Made by a program: the position numbers and the translations under genes
Notes under the pieces: generated by a model
Databases searched by the model: none
The model's input: only the letters and a program-made list of their open reading frames with translations
Told to the model about the DNA's origin: nothing
Part shown: positions 1 through 10,033 of the stretch, one piece after another
How positions within the stretch are numbered: the first letter of the stretch is position 1
Layout of the letters: each line of letters begins with the position of its first letter
Source: Amaurobius ferox
Taxonomy: Eukaryota > Arthropoda > Arachnida > Araneae > Amaurobiidae
Length of the DNA stretch: 64,000 nucleotides
Reading direction: 5' to 3'
NCBI GenBank assembly: GCA_951213105.1
Contig: OX578153.1
Location: 49,091,539-49,155,538, forward strand

Positions 1-930
1 GTTCGATTATCGGATATAAAGGACAAACGTCCCTTTTAAAACCTGATAGAGGCTTGATATTTGGCATATCGGAGAATCATCTAATAGAAAACGCAGGAAG
101 AATAGAGTTTTTTTAAAATGTATATTTAAGGGTATGGGTACTCTTAACAAAAATATTCGAAAGGTGAAATAATAGTAAAAGCATGCTTCGCGATGAGATA
201 GAGACTTCAAATTTGGTGTACAGGTAAAAAGTTGGAAAGGAAGAAAGTGAGCAATTTCACTTTTCCGACATTTACTATTGTACGGAGGTGCTGCTCACTA
301 AAATATTCGATGTGGTAAGCTCATGAAAAACGCCTTCTTTATAATATGGTAAAAGCTTGAAATTTAGTATATACGCTAATAATATGAAAAAAAAAAAAAA
401 AAAAAAAAAAAAAAACGAATACAGTTTCTCAAAAATATTCATTTAAGGGGGTACTACACAGAGAATCATTCGAAAGGTAAAGTGATAGAAAAAAACATTC
501 TTCACGATAGGATAGAGGCTTTAAATTTGGTGTACGGGTAGACAGTAACAATGGAAAAATCATGCACTTTCAGATTTTCAATATTTACTGCTTTAGGGGG
601 TGCCTCACACCAATATGTTCGATTTTTCGAATAAATGAGACATGCTTACTTTTAATTGTGATAAAGGCTTAATATTTGGTATATGGGTAAATCATCTGAT
701 AAAAATCCCAAGACGAACAGAATTTTTCGAGAATGTTCATTTATGGGTGAGCTCCACAGAAATACTTTCTAAAGGGGAAATGATAAAATGGTATGCTTCG
801 GAATGAGATAGAGACTTGATGTAGATGTAGATAGTTAAGAAGTGCGTAATTTAAGTTTTCTAATATTTTCTTCTTTTGGGGGTTCTGCACACCAAAATTT
901 TCGATTTGCCGAATAAATGTGAAAAGCGAA
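1..930. repeat. Tandem array of about 300 bp units (about 3 copies)
   Basis: Three divergent copies follow each other. The anchor 'aatagagttt' near 105 recurs as 'aatacagttt' near 418 and 'aacagaattt' near 718. A second anchor, 'gatagagactt' near 197, recurs near 510 and near 810. Spacing is therefore about 300-315 bp. A poly-A run of about 30 bases near 387-415 interrupts the middle unit. No coding frame is conserved between units. This looks like a decayed satellite or a locally duplicated transposon piece. Confidence 0.7.
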
Positions 931-1084
931 TTATTAAAAAAAATTACATTATTCAGGGGTTGTTAATTGTGAGACTGTTGATTTTCAACAGGTATTCGGC
1001 TAGTTTATTAATATTTACTGTATAGATACAAATCAAAATCACTAAAGTATATTAATCACCTTGATTTATCTGTCTATCTATCTC

Positions 1085-1565
1085 TGAGTAACGCTGTTGC
1101 AAAATGTTACCAAACGTATTTCAATCGCGGATGAACATTTCATGAACTCTGGAGCTTTAGGAGAGTATGACATCAGATACTAAAAGTGAATCCATGATTT
1201 GAGCAGAACGTTCCCTACATAATGCAGTGAATGACTATCCTTCTTTCACAGCAAAAACCTACGAGTAAACCATGAAGCTTTACGAGCGTATGACATCAAA
1301 TACTGAAAGTGAGTCCATTATTTAGGCGGCACATTTCCTACATAATGCAATGAGTCTGTTTCTTTCACAGCGGAAAACTGCTATTTAACCATGGAGCTTT
1401 ACGTAGCGTATGACATCAGATACTGAAAATGAGTCCATGATGTGGGTGGTACGTTTCGTACATAATGTACTGACAATACTTCTTTCACATCAAAAAACTG
1501 CTAGGAAACCATGAAGCTTTATGAGTGTATAACATCAGATACTGAAAGTAAGATCATAATGTTCC
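1085..1565. repeat. Tandem array of about 121 bp units (about 4 copies)
   Basis: The motif 'tatgacatcagatac' or close variants recurs near 1166, 1289, 1409 and 1528. Each is preceded by 'atgaagcttta' or similar and followed by 'tgaaagtgagtcca', then 'cctacataatgca' and 'ttctttcacagc'. Spacing is 119-123 bp. No protein is conserved across units, so this is a noncoding minisatellite-like array. Confidence 0.8.
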
Positions 1566-2321
1566 TTTATTTCTTATCATTTTATAAATATCTACTTGAG
1601 GTATACGACTCAACTCGGTAAACAAACACAACAAATGTAGGAAACTTCCTTGCTTGTTTTTTTGTTTATTGCTGTTCCTTATAGGGCAGAATGCTCGCGC
1701 ATTTCACTAGTATTCATATATTTGTGTCAAATCTTTCATGCTGTCTTCCTCAATTTTCCCATCCAAGCTTGCTATCTTACTGCAAATATCTCCATCCTCA
1801 CAAAAATACCAATACAAATATTTAACTTCAATATTTAAAATAAACCATGCATAATATTTTTTTTTAAATTCATACACTCTGGAATAAATAGGTCATGCAG
1901 AAAAGGGAGTAAATATCTGAAAATTACCCCATTCGAGCGGTGAATATTAAGCAAATATTTTAGTTTCTAATTATTAGAATCGTTCAATGAATCTCCTTTC
2001 CGGTGATTTGTCAAATATTTTTAAAGTATAAACAAAACTTCATTATAACGTTTAATTTAGGCAATTTCTCTATTTGCACCCTAAAACAAGGATTCAAAAA
2101 CAGGGATAACACTCTGAAATTTATCTGCCACATTTTTCAAATAAACTTTGTCTCGTTTAATAATGTACGGCGTTTAGCGAAACAAAACATTCGGCTAAAG
2201 TATGAGAAAATTTTGGCTTTCTAGGTCTCCAGGTGATGTCTGTAGGGTCTGGAAAGTTTTCTCGCATCCACCAATTTGTCAATCCCCGTGGGAGAATTTA
2301 AAACTACAGTTCCATTAGACT
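1566..2321. other. AT-rich stretch without recognisable feature
   Basis: Only short frames with no domain resemblance and no repeat of clear identity. I see nothing supportable here. Confidence 0.5.
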
Positions 2322-2337
2322 CTGTCCTGTCTACATG

Positions 2338-2621
2338 TTGTTGTTGAGACCCAGACCGTCCGACCTACCAGATAGGTGTAAAGTAATTGTTTGGCCGGCT
2401 GAGAAGTGCCACCCAATTTAGACCGGAAGCTAGTGGGAGAGGCATCCACAGGGACCGTATCCTCCTTCCCCTACCACCAACCTCTCGAAAGGACTTACGG
2501 ATTCACATGTTTAACGTGATCGTACTCCGCGTGAACACAGCTGCAGTTTTGGCAGCGGCGGGAATCGAACCCGGGCTTACCGAGTTCAATTCCAAGGCGC
2601 TAACCACTAGACTACTGCTCC
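2338..2621 (-). mobile_element. tRNA-headed SINE, near full length
   Basis: Read on the minus strand this is the same SINE body found at 5713-6000 and 40539-40825. It starts with a tRNA-like head containing the B-box-like 'gggttcgattcc', followed by the conserved segment 'cggagtacgatcacgttaa', and ends in 'ggtctgggtctcaacaaca'. The imperfect 16 bp duplication 'ctgccctgtctatatg' flanks it at 2322-2337 and 2622-2637. It has no protein product; frames across it are incidental. Confidence 0.85.
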
Positions 2622-2637
2622 CTGCCCTGTCTATATG

Positions 2638-2667
2638 TTGTTGTTGTTGAGACCCAGACCGTCCGAC
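2638..2667 (-). mobile_element. SINE tail-only fragment (30 bp) between target duplications
   Basis: A 30 bp piece equal to the extreme 3' end of the SINE ('ggtctgggtctcaacaaca' on the minus strand). It is bounded by the same 16 bp duplication at 2622-2637 and 2668-2683. It looks like a very short, 5'-truncated insertion stacked next to the full copy. Confidence 0.75.
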
Positions 2668-2683
2668 CTGCCCTGTCTATATG

Positions 2684-3324
2684 TGAAAACTTTTCAGCTA
2701 GGCCATCCGGAATATGTATTTCAAGAAGTCGTATTTAAAAGCTTGTAAAAAAGGACTATACCAAGAAAGGGCAGGGGGGGGAGGTATTTTTGGAAAATCT
2801 GAAAAGAATTCTCGTTCTACACCCCACCCGGGTGTTGGTGAGTTGCCCGGAAAATTTTAGAAATGAAGTCATTTGTCCTTTTATCCTAAAAGGGAAAAAG
2901 CGAAGGTCCTTTGACTTTACAGGTGCGGATGTTCTGTTTTTATATGCCCAAATAGGGGGATGAAGCGATGTTATTTGACTTTACTGGTGTGCCTGCTCTG
3001 TCTTTTTGCCCTAAAATAGCGGGAAAAAGCTGAAGTCCTCCATTTTCCAAACATTGTTTTCTTAAAATTATAAAATAATATATAAAAATATAATTACGCT
3101 AAAATTGTGGCGAAGGAAGATGATATAGCATGAAATATCAAGTGCTATTGTAAATATTTTAAATATTAGAACAAATGTTTTCCCACAGAAAGAACGATAT
3201 ATCTCGAACAGATTGAGCTTAAGGAATGAAATCCGAAGCCAATTTACTTTTGGTATGGAGAGCTTAGAAGAAGGTAGGGCCCTTCATTTTCTGAACATTA
3301 TTTTTTCTAAAATCGAAAAAAAAA
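2684..3324. other. Intergenic sequence with short internal repeats
   Basis: No gene. Two related segments near 2870-2940 and 2960-3020 share 'gaagcgatgtt' or 'aagcgaaggtcc' followed by 'tttgactttac', suggesting a small decayed tandem repeat. Confidence 0.4.
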
Positions 3325-3760
3325 ATCTAATGTGGGCAGCACATGACTTTCCTTATACAATACAGTGAATTTACTACTTTTACAGTTAAATAAAATGCTA
3401 TTCATATAGTAGATACTTATATTCTTTCAAAGATATTGAAATTTCTTCTATTAGTCGTCATTTTCATTGATTTAGGGTCATTTTTATCCATTTGGCGAGA
3501 TTTTCGTTAATTTGGCAACATTAAAAATGTCGCTAAGTTGACGACATTCCGCTAAATTTGTCGCCAAAATATCGCCCAGCGTTATGGAAGGAGAAATAAG
3601 TTATTCTTACAGCGGATAAATGACTATTGGCGTTCAAATACAAAAGTATTACTCAAAGTATCTTTTCTAGTGAATGGAACGAGTTAGATCCGCGAGAATG
3701 ATGCCACCACATTTATCGCATGATATTACATATGAAAAGTGAGCATGTTTCATAACAGTT
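3325..3760 (+). repeat. CGCCAA-rich interspersed repeat, copy 1
   Basis: A roughly 430 bp unit. It begins near 'ctaatgtgggcagcacatga', passes through a segment dense in 'ggcga' and 'cgcca' words, and ends near 'tgaaaagtgagcatgtttca'. Related copies lie at 29505-29925 (reverse), 36236-37180 (forward, rearranged) and 19822-20160 (reverse, partial). No protein is conserved, so it is probably a non-autonomous transposon family. I could not define terminal repeats. Confidence 0.7.
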
Positions 3761-5220
3761 AATATATATTTTTTAATTTATGGAATTTTTTGAAATTTTT
3801 TTTTCAAAATTGTACAATATCTCGAGATCAGTTCATGCTAGCATCCTGGGGTTTATGTCAATAATTTAAAAAGGAAAAATTACATAAGAAATGTCTATTT
3901 GAGTAATTTATTAAAGGTTCTAATTTTTTGATGATTTCACTCAAATTTAGGAGGGTTCTGAACATTCGATTGGGCTTTAAAACAATAAGCCTCCAGTATT
4001 CACGGATTCTGATTTTTGTACCAAATTTCATTGGAATCGCTCTATTCGTTCGTGAGATATCGTCTCCACAGACTGACTGACACACACACACAGACATCAT
4101 CTCAAAAATGTTCGATTCGTAATCAGGAATGCTTGAAGCGTTCTCTCTCGTCGAAAACTCGAATTCGAATTTTCGACCCCGTCACAATATTCTCCTTATA
4201 TAAGTAAAGTAAAAATGTATATAAGTAAAATTCTTCAGATATTAAAAATTGTTCTTCTCCACAGGGAGTGCGGCATGAGTAAAACAAGCGTTACAAAAGA
4301 AATTAAATATCCGTCTGTAGACGCAACATCTCTCTAACTATTTGAGAGTATTGAATGAAACTTACCACGATTATTTCCGCGGTAAGATGTCTGAGGCATT
4401 TTTTTTTTCAGGTTGACCAAACTAGGAGGAGGCCCCCAAATTGACAACATTTGCAGAATATTAATATCTACTATTCTCGAGATATTATATGCTTCTTAAT
4501 CTAAATTGGAAAAGTTCATGGAAACATATGTCCGCTATTACAAGCAGACAATCCATAAATTACAGTATTATTACTCTCCTTATATATGTTACGGTAAAAG
4601 GGATAAATCAGGTGATTATGCATAATCGACGGTTATTATGCATAATCACCAATCATCTAGGTAAGTTTGATAAATTAATTTCACATATTGCGAATTAATC
4701 ACATTTACCGCCGATTATGCCTGTAATATAGCCTTGAATGGTAAATTTGATAAATATGCATGGTTGTCGAGTAATCTTGATTTTAACAATATTTAATAAC
4801 TTCTAATATTTTAATATTAAATATAATAATAATTAATATTAAATATTTTCTGCAGTAAACATCTGCACAACTGTTAATTTATAACCAAAGCTTTCATTTT
4901 TGTATTGTTTAGTCATTTCTGTTATATAAAGCTAAGAAATATATAAAGGTACAAAAACTTCTATATTATTATTTTTTGTTAATTATAATTATCTCTCTAT
5001 CTAAAAATAAGCGCCCTTTATCGTTCATACTTCAATTATAGTAAAATGTTATTAATAAGGTATAAGTGCAAGCAGTAGCATAGCTAAGTGGACTTCCGTA
5101 TAGTTTTCTACCCCTGGCGCCATATTTCTTCGAAGTGGTGACAAAATTAATATAAAAAAGAAATATCGCATATTTACTGTAAAGCATTAATCAAATAATG
5201 AATTATATATAAATTATTAC
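3761..5220. other. Noncoding stretch with a CA-rich repeat end
   Basis: Around 4015-4105 there is 'caaatttcattggaatcg', then 'cgtgagatatcgt' and a short CA run. This wording is common in arthropod interspersed repeats, but I cannot name the family. The rest is AT-rich with no supportable gene. A palindromic site at 4610-4650 is listed separately. Confidence 0.35.
4610..4650. repeat. Inverted repeat with two ATTATGCATAAT cores
   Basis: The arms 'ggtgattatgcataat' and 'attatgcataatcacc' are perfect reverse complements separated by a few bases. Each arm holds the self-complementary core ATTATGCATAAT. It could form a hairpin or act as a paired homeodomain/POU-type binding site; neither is shown by the sequence alone. 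Confidence 0.6.
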
Positions 5221-5234
5221 ACACCATTTTATTA

Positions 5235-5619
5235 GGGCCAACGGCCGTACCGTGCTGAAAACACCGGTTCTCGTTAGATCACCGAAGTCAAGCAGCATCG
5301 GGCGCGGTTAGTACTTGGTGGGTGACCACCTCGGAACGCCGCGTGCTGTTGGCCATATCGGGTGCGGTATCCCCGAGGTTTGCGCGCTAGATTTGCACGC
5401 TGCCACAAATGCCGCCGTGTTCATGCGGAGTACGATCACGTTAAACATGTGGGTCCGTAAGTCCTTCCGAGAGGTTGGTGGTAGGGGAAGGAGGGTACGG
5501 TCCCTGTGGATGCCTCCCCCACTGGGTTCCGGTCTAAATTGGGTGGCACTTCCCGGCCGTCCATACAGTTACCTTACACCTTTCTGGTAGGTCGGACGGT
5601 CTGGGTCTCAACAACAACA
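5235..5619 (+). mobile_element. 5S-headed SINE, full length
   Basis: The first 120 bases (5235-5354) are a 5S rRNA-like head. They include the internal control region ('aagcagcatcgggcgcggtt', then 'gggtgaccacctcggaac') and end in 'gtgctgttggcc'. Next comes a shortened tRNA-like piece (5361-5410), then the shared SINE body from about 5415, ending 'ggtctgggtctcaacaaca'. The 14 bp duplication 'acaccattttatta' flanks it at 5221-5234 and 5620-5633. Transcription by RNA polymerase III from the 5S-type internal promoter is inferred. The near-identical copy at 15853-16243 supports a recently active family. Confidence 0.85.
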
Positions 5620-5633
5620 ACACCATTTTATTA

Positions 5634-5698
5634 ATTTTTCCGGCCGTCCAAATGGTTGCTCAAGTCCTTGTTGACGAGCCGGACGGTCTGGGTCTTCA
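5634..5698 (+). mobile_element. SINE tail fragment between target duplications
   Basis: About 65 bp ending in the SINE tail 'cggacggtctgggtcttcaac'-like sequence. It lies between two copies of 'acaccattttatta' (5620-5633 and 5699-5712). The internal part ('ggttgctcaagtccttg') differs from the full copies, so it may come from another subfamily or a rearranged end. Confidence 0.65.
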
Positions 5699-5712
5699 AC
5701 ACCATTTTATTA

Positions 5713-6000
5713 TTAAGAGCGCGGTAGCCCATTGGTTAGCGCGCTGGAGTTGCACTCGGTAGGCCCGGGTTCGATTCCAGCCACTGCCAAAACTGCCGCG
5801 GTGTTCATGCGGAGTACGATCACGTTAAACATGTGGGTCCGAAAGTCCTTCCGAGAGGTTGGTGGTAGGGGAAGGAGGGTACGGTCCCTGTGGATGCCTC
5901 CTCCACTGGGTTCCGGTCTAAATTGGGTGGCACTTCCCGACCGTCCAAACAGTTACCTTACACCTTTCTGGTAGGTCGGACGGTCTGGGTTTCAACATCA
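5713..6000 (+). mobile_element. tRNA-headed SINE, full length
   Basis: Head 'gcggtagcccattggttagc' provides an A-box-like segment and 'gggttcgattcc' a B-box, as in a tRNA gene. The shared body follows from 'gtgttcatgcggagtacg' and ends 'ggtctgggtttcaacatca'. The 14 bp duplication 'acaccattttatta' lies at 5699-5712 and 6001-6014. This is the third SINE insertion in a row at the same target sequence. Confidence 0.85.
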
Positions 6001-6014
6001 ACACCATTTTATTA

Positions 6015-6529
6015 AGATAGTTTAAGTGTTTGCATAGTTATTTAGATATGTATTAAAATATACTAAATTTTATAGTATGTTTAAAAAAAATATATGCATC
6101 CATAAAAAATTGGGCTACAGCCGCGCAACTCGGCCTGCAAATGGGGTTTAAAGAATTATGCAAAAGATCACATTGTTAGCGCTATAGGTGTTATAGGGCT
6201 CATACAACACATATGAGGAGGATGCATTGTGTAGGATACCTCGGGGCAGATATTGCATTGTGTAGGATACCCAGATAAGCAACAGCTTCAGAGGAAAGTG
6301 TGGTCTGGAGAGAAGCCATGTCCACAAATTTGACGTCACATTCAGCCATTCAAATGTATTTGTCCACTCCCTATGCATCCTGTATCAAAGGATACTATTT
6401 GGAAACGATTGTACTTCAATGATATTCTGCAGCCGATTGTTCTGTCTATTCTGTCGAGCCGCCCAGGTTAAATAGACAAGACAAAGCTTGACTTTTACTG
6501 CACGATTTTCTATTTAATGCCTTTAATTA
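6015..6529. other. Noncoding; small duplication
   Basis: The word 'gcattgtgtaggatacc' occurs twice (near 6224 and 6254), a short local duplication. No gene seen. Confidence 0.4.
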
Positions 6530-6757
6530 GTCAAGACCCTCCCATGGTCAAAGTTCCTAGGCCTATCACTAAAAGGACACGTCTGGAACATGCTGTGACG
6601 AAAATTCCAGCTTTCTCAGAATACCACTGAATTGGCTGACCATTTGCAACATTTGTGGCAAAATCTTCCGTAGAGGTACATAATCAACTTAATATACTTT
6701 ATGCCGCACAGAGTACAGGCTTGTATAGATTACTGGGGAGGATTTTCCACTTACTAA
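6530..6757 (+). pseudogene. Tc1-type transposase, C-terminal remnant
   Basis: The frame from 6635 to the stop at 6755-6757 reads as the usual end of a Tc1-family transposase. It has 'HLWQNLP', then 'FMPHRVQACIDYWGGFSTY', matching the family pattern in which a proline- and arginine-containing helix leads to a Gly-Gly aromatic end. A TAG stop interrupts it after 'NLP'. Upstream similarity is weak. The catalytic core is not present, so it is dead. The family assignment is from pattern recognition only. Confidence 0.6.
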
Positions 6758-7075
6758 AATGCCATATTCTTATTGCCACAATTTCTTCTTAATAAAAGGT
6801 ATTTTTTTGCTCCCAAATTCTGATCTCCTCAAACGATATATATATATGCCGAGTTTAGCAGCTGTGTAGTTTAATTTCTTATGGGTTAATATATTTTGTT
6901 GTAACTGGAGTGTATTTTATTAACAAAAGAAAATGTCATTTCTATAACTGGTACCGAACACCAAATGTTTTAAACAAGCAAACTCTTCAAATTTGCCAAT
7001 TAGCTGAGCATTTGACATTGACATCCGGACATTTTTTCTCATAATCGCTATCGTTTCGACACATCCAATAATCGC

Positions 7076-8872
7076 ACCGTAGACATCCGCGGGGCTTTCG
7101 ATTACTTGAACTAAGATATTCTTCCCAGCACCCTCAACCAAATAAACCTTCCTCCATCCTACCAAAACTTCATATTCTCGTATCTTCAAAACAGAAGTGT
7201 CTCTTTCATCGACGGCTCTTCTGTTTTCTCAAAACATATTTCTTGTGGCGCCCCACAGGGTTCAGTAATCTCCCCTACCCTGTGGAGTATCTACTTCAAC
7301 AAAATACTTCTTCTAAATAACGACCACCACTATTTACAGGCCTTCGCGGATGATCTCGCGGTGGTAACTTTTGGTCCTACCCTCCGCTCCCTTGCAACAA
7401 ATACCAACCATCTTTTAAAAACAGTTTCAGATTCTCTCGCCAATCTGAAACTTTAAATATCTCATGAAAAATGTAACGCAATCATCTTTAACAAGTCTAA
7501 ATCCAAAATCAAGAAAAACCCCACTTTCAAAATTAATGGTAAAAAAATTAAAATCTCCAGAAATCTGAAATTTTTAGGATTAATCTTAGACTGTAACTTT
7601 AAATGGAGCGCTCATGTTTTCTTCTTTAAAGAGAGATGTAAGATCGCTTCTACCTTTGGTAAACTTGCGGGCTGTAACTGGGGAGTAAATAAATCATTTT
7701 TAAAGGTCTGGTACCTGTCGGTTATTGAAAAGATTCTTTCCTATGGGGCAGGTATCTGGGGAAGTAACCTTCCTGGGGCTCAAATTAAAAACTTACTTTC
7801 TCTTCAAAGGGTCTTCTTACTTAAAATTTCCACCGGCTTTAGAACGTCTTCTAACATCTCTCTTTTCTCCCTGACCGGCATTCCCCCCATTCATCTAGTA
7901 ATAAAAATTCAACATTCGAAATACATATTCTGGAAACATCACTTAAATTCCTTAACTGATACAAACATCCCGGACCCTTCCCTTTTTGATTTTAATTCAC
8001 CCCTTTCAAATTATCATCCTTCAAACCGCATCGCCCTTTTTCAGCCTCATGATCCTCTTTCTTTTTCCAATATTAATATCTACACAGACGGCTCCTCAAT
8101 TGACGGAAACACCGGATTCGCCATTTGCATATTTAAACAAGATGTCCTGGGCAAGAATACTGTATTTCAGGCTGAAATTGCAGTTATCGACTTTGCCATT
8201 TCATGGGCTAAAGAAAACAATTTAAAAGTCAACATTTTTTCAGACAGCCTCTCCTCTATTTCGGCACTGAACTCAATCAAAGACAAATCAAACTTTCTTA
8301 TTAACATTAAAACCAAAGCCAATTCTTCAAAAAATCTCATCAATCTTTCATGGGTTAAAAACCACGACAACAACCTAGGCAACGAGATCACAGACCATCA
8401 TGCTAAATTAGCCACCATCTCTGGTACCCCCTTCCATATCCGATTTCTCTATTCTCTTCTCAAAAAATATTGTAAAAACCTTCTTCTTAAAAATTGGCAG
8501 ACTTATCTGAATGAATACATTTCTCCCCGTTCCCATGACCCAGCAAGAATCTCAAAATTCCTCCCCATTGTTGATACAAACCTTCTAATTTCCAACAAAT
8601 TTTTAACATACTTTCTTACGGACCACGGCCCCTTCTTGGACTACCTCCACCTTTTCAAGCATAAATCTTCGTCAAACTGTGTCTGCAACAGCTATGGTGA
8701 TGCCGACCATTTTATTTTTTCCTGCCCGGTTACCAAACCCTTCCACCTTTCCCGTCCCTCTGATGCTAATTCTGCGGCTTGGTTCGTCAACGTTTGCAAA
8801 AATAAATCCTCGATTCTTAGAATTAAAAATTGTATTCTCGCCGCTCGGAAAATCCCTAACAAAGTCTCTTGA
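7076..8872 (+). pseudogene. LINE ORF2 fragment: reverse transcriptase, RNase H, C-terminal zinc motif
   Basis: One frame runs the whole way, broken by only two stops (TAA 7112-7114 and TAA 7454-7456). In order it shows RT motif A ('DIRGAFD', at the very start), motif B ('GAPQGSVISPTLW', near 7250) and motif C ('FADDLAVV', near 7345). After these come a thumb-type 'FLGLILD', RNase H ('IYTDGSS' near 8080, 'AEIAVIDFA', 'FSDSLSS') and a final 'CVCNSYGDADHFIFSCP' that fits the CCHC motif closing many such ORF2 proteins. ORF1, the endonuclease and the RT fingers are absent because of the 5' truncation. It cannot be active alone. Confidence 0.88.
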
Positions 8873-9467
8873 TCGACCTGTGAGTTCTCCGGTTCTCCTT
8901 GGTCTGTGTTTCTCACACTGTTCCCCTCTCTGTATATAATTGCATATTACTGTATATTCCTGCTCACTTTTTGTACATAATTACATTCCTACGGTTTTAA
9001 CCAGCCCACCTTCTCCCTTGGAGTCTACGGTGTACATACATTTGTATATTCCTACCGTACTATCTTTCCTCACCCTGGGAGTTCCCGTGGTATTTACCCT
9101 GCGTTTTGTGTTTCGTGTATTGTGTTTGTTTCGTGTATTGTGTTTGTTTCGTGTAATGTGTTATGTCTTTTGTTATGTCTTTTCTGTTTGCGTACTTCTT
9201 TGTATTTTGTGCTAGGGTTTTTTCCCTTCGGGGTTTTCCCCTCTTTTCTTTTTTCTGTCTTATGTTTCTCTTGTACTGTATTGCATTTTATTGTTTTTTT
9301 GTTTTGTTTTGTCATTGCCATTCTTTTGCTTGTCTTGTTGTAACTGTGTTGTGATTCAATTTTAACCTGTTTTTTAATGTTTTGGATCTAAAATAAAGTT
9401 CTCGGCCACACACTTAGCAGCAGTTAGCCTTCGGATCTGTCGTGTGGTCTGGGTTTTCAACACTTCA
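7076..9467 (+). mobile_element. 5'-truncated LINE with RT and RNase H
   Basis: The element is flanked by the 15 bp target duplication 'acatccaataatcgc' at 7061-7075 and 9468-9482. It begins abruptly inside the reverse transcriptase gene, the usual result of incomplete target-primed reverse transcription. It continues through RNase H and a C-terminal Cys/His motif, then about 595 bp of 3' UTR. That UTR contains a T-rich stretch with repeated 'tcgtgtattgtgtttgttt' words and ends 'ggtctgggttttcaaca'. RNase H presence points to the I/R1/Jockey-related LINEs. The 3' end resembles the SINE tails in this window. Confidence 0.9.
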
Positions 9468-9482
9468 ACATCCAATAATCGC

Positions 9483-10030
9483 TGTCTTACAAATACATCC
9501 AATATTGTGCGTTTTAAATAGCGGCCAATTTTTCAGTTTGTGTTATTTAGGTATGGGCGTTTATTAAATTATTTATTGGCCGCATATTTAGCTCACGGAC
9601 GATGCTTGGTAATTCGTTGTAGTCTTCGCAATAAAAGAAGATGTGTGTGTGACCTGTCACATGAAACCTGAACAGCGTAGGACCTTGAAATTATGTACAC
9701 AGGTACTTCAGGATACGGAAAGGTGCACCTCGGTGTTAATTTTTTCAAGTATAACTTGCTTTTTAGTAAATTTATATTTTAGCAATTTCAGACAAAGCGC
9801 TTCCTCATCCACCCAAAATATTATTCCCACCCAAAATATTATTCACAGTGTTTCCGTTTTGACATCATCGTAAAATTAAAGAGCGCTCTTTCCAACGATG
9901 TTTAAACCGAATCACTATAAAAAATCCTTTATGATTATGTATTTTTTAAATATCATTAAATTTTCATTTTGACGTTATATATTACATTACTAATGCTGGT
10001 AAATTAATATTATAAATATTAAATGAAGTA
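9483..10030. other. No recognisable feature
   Basis: AT-rich. A short direct repeat, 'cacccaaaatattattc', occurs twice near 9810-9845. No supportable gene. Confidence 0.4.
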
Positions 10031-10033
10031 TCC

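Noticed and set aside
5235..5354. Genuine 5S rRNA gene
   Set aside because: It continues directly into the SINE body, lacks a T-run terminator after the head, differs at several positions from a standard 5S, and is flanked by a target duplication.
5315..5590. 91-residue frame, repeated at 5732-5974, 15933-16208 and 40497-40799
   Set aside because: Similar proteins at four places arise because the SINE body happens to be open in one frame. The SINE has Pol III heads and no coding role.
5716..5790. Genuine tRNA gene
   Set aside because: A and B boxes are present, but the arms do not fold cleanly and the sequence runs on into the SINE.
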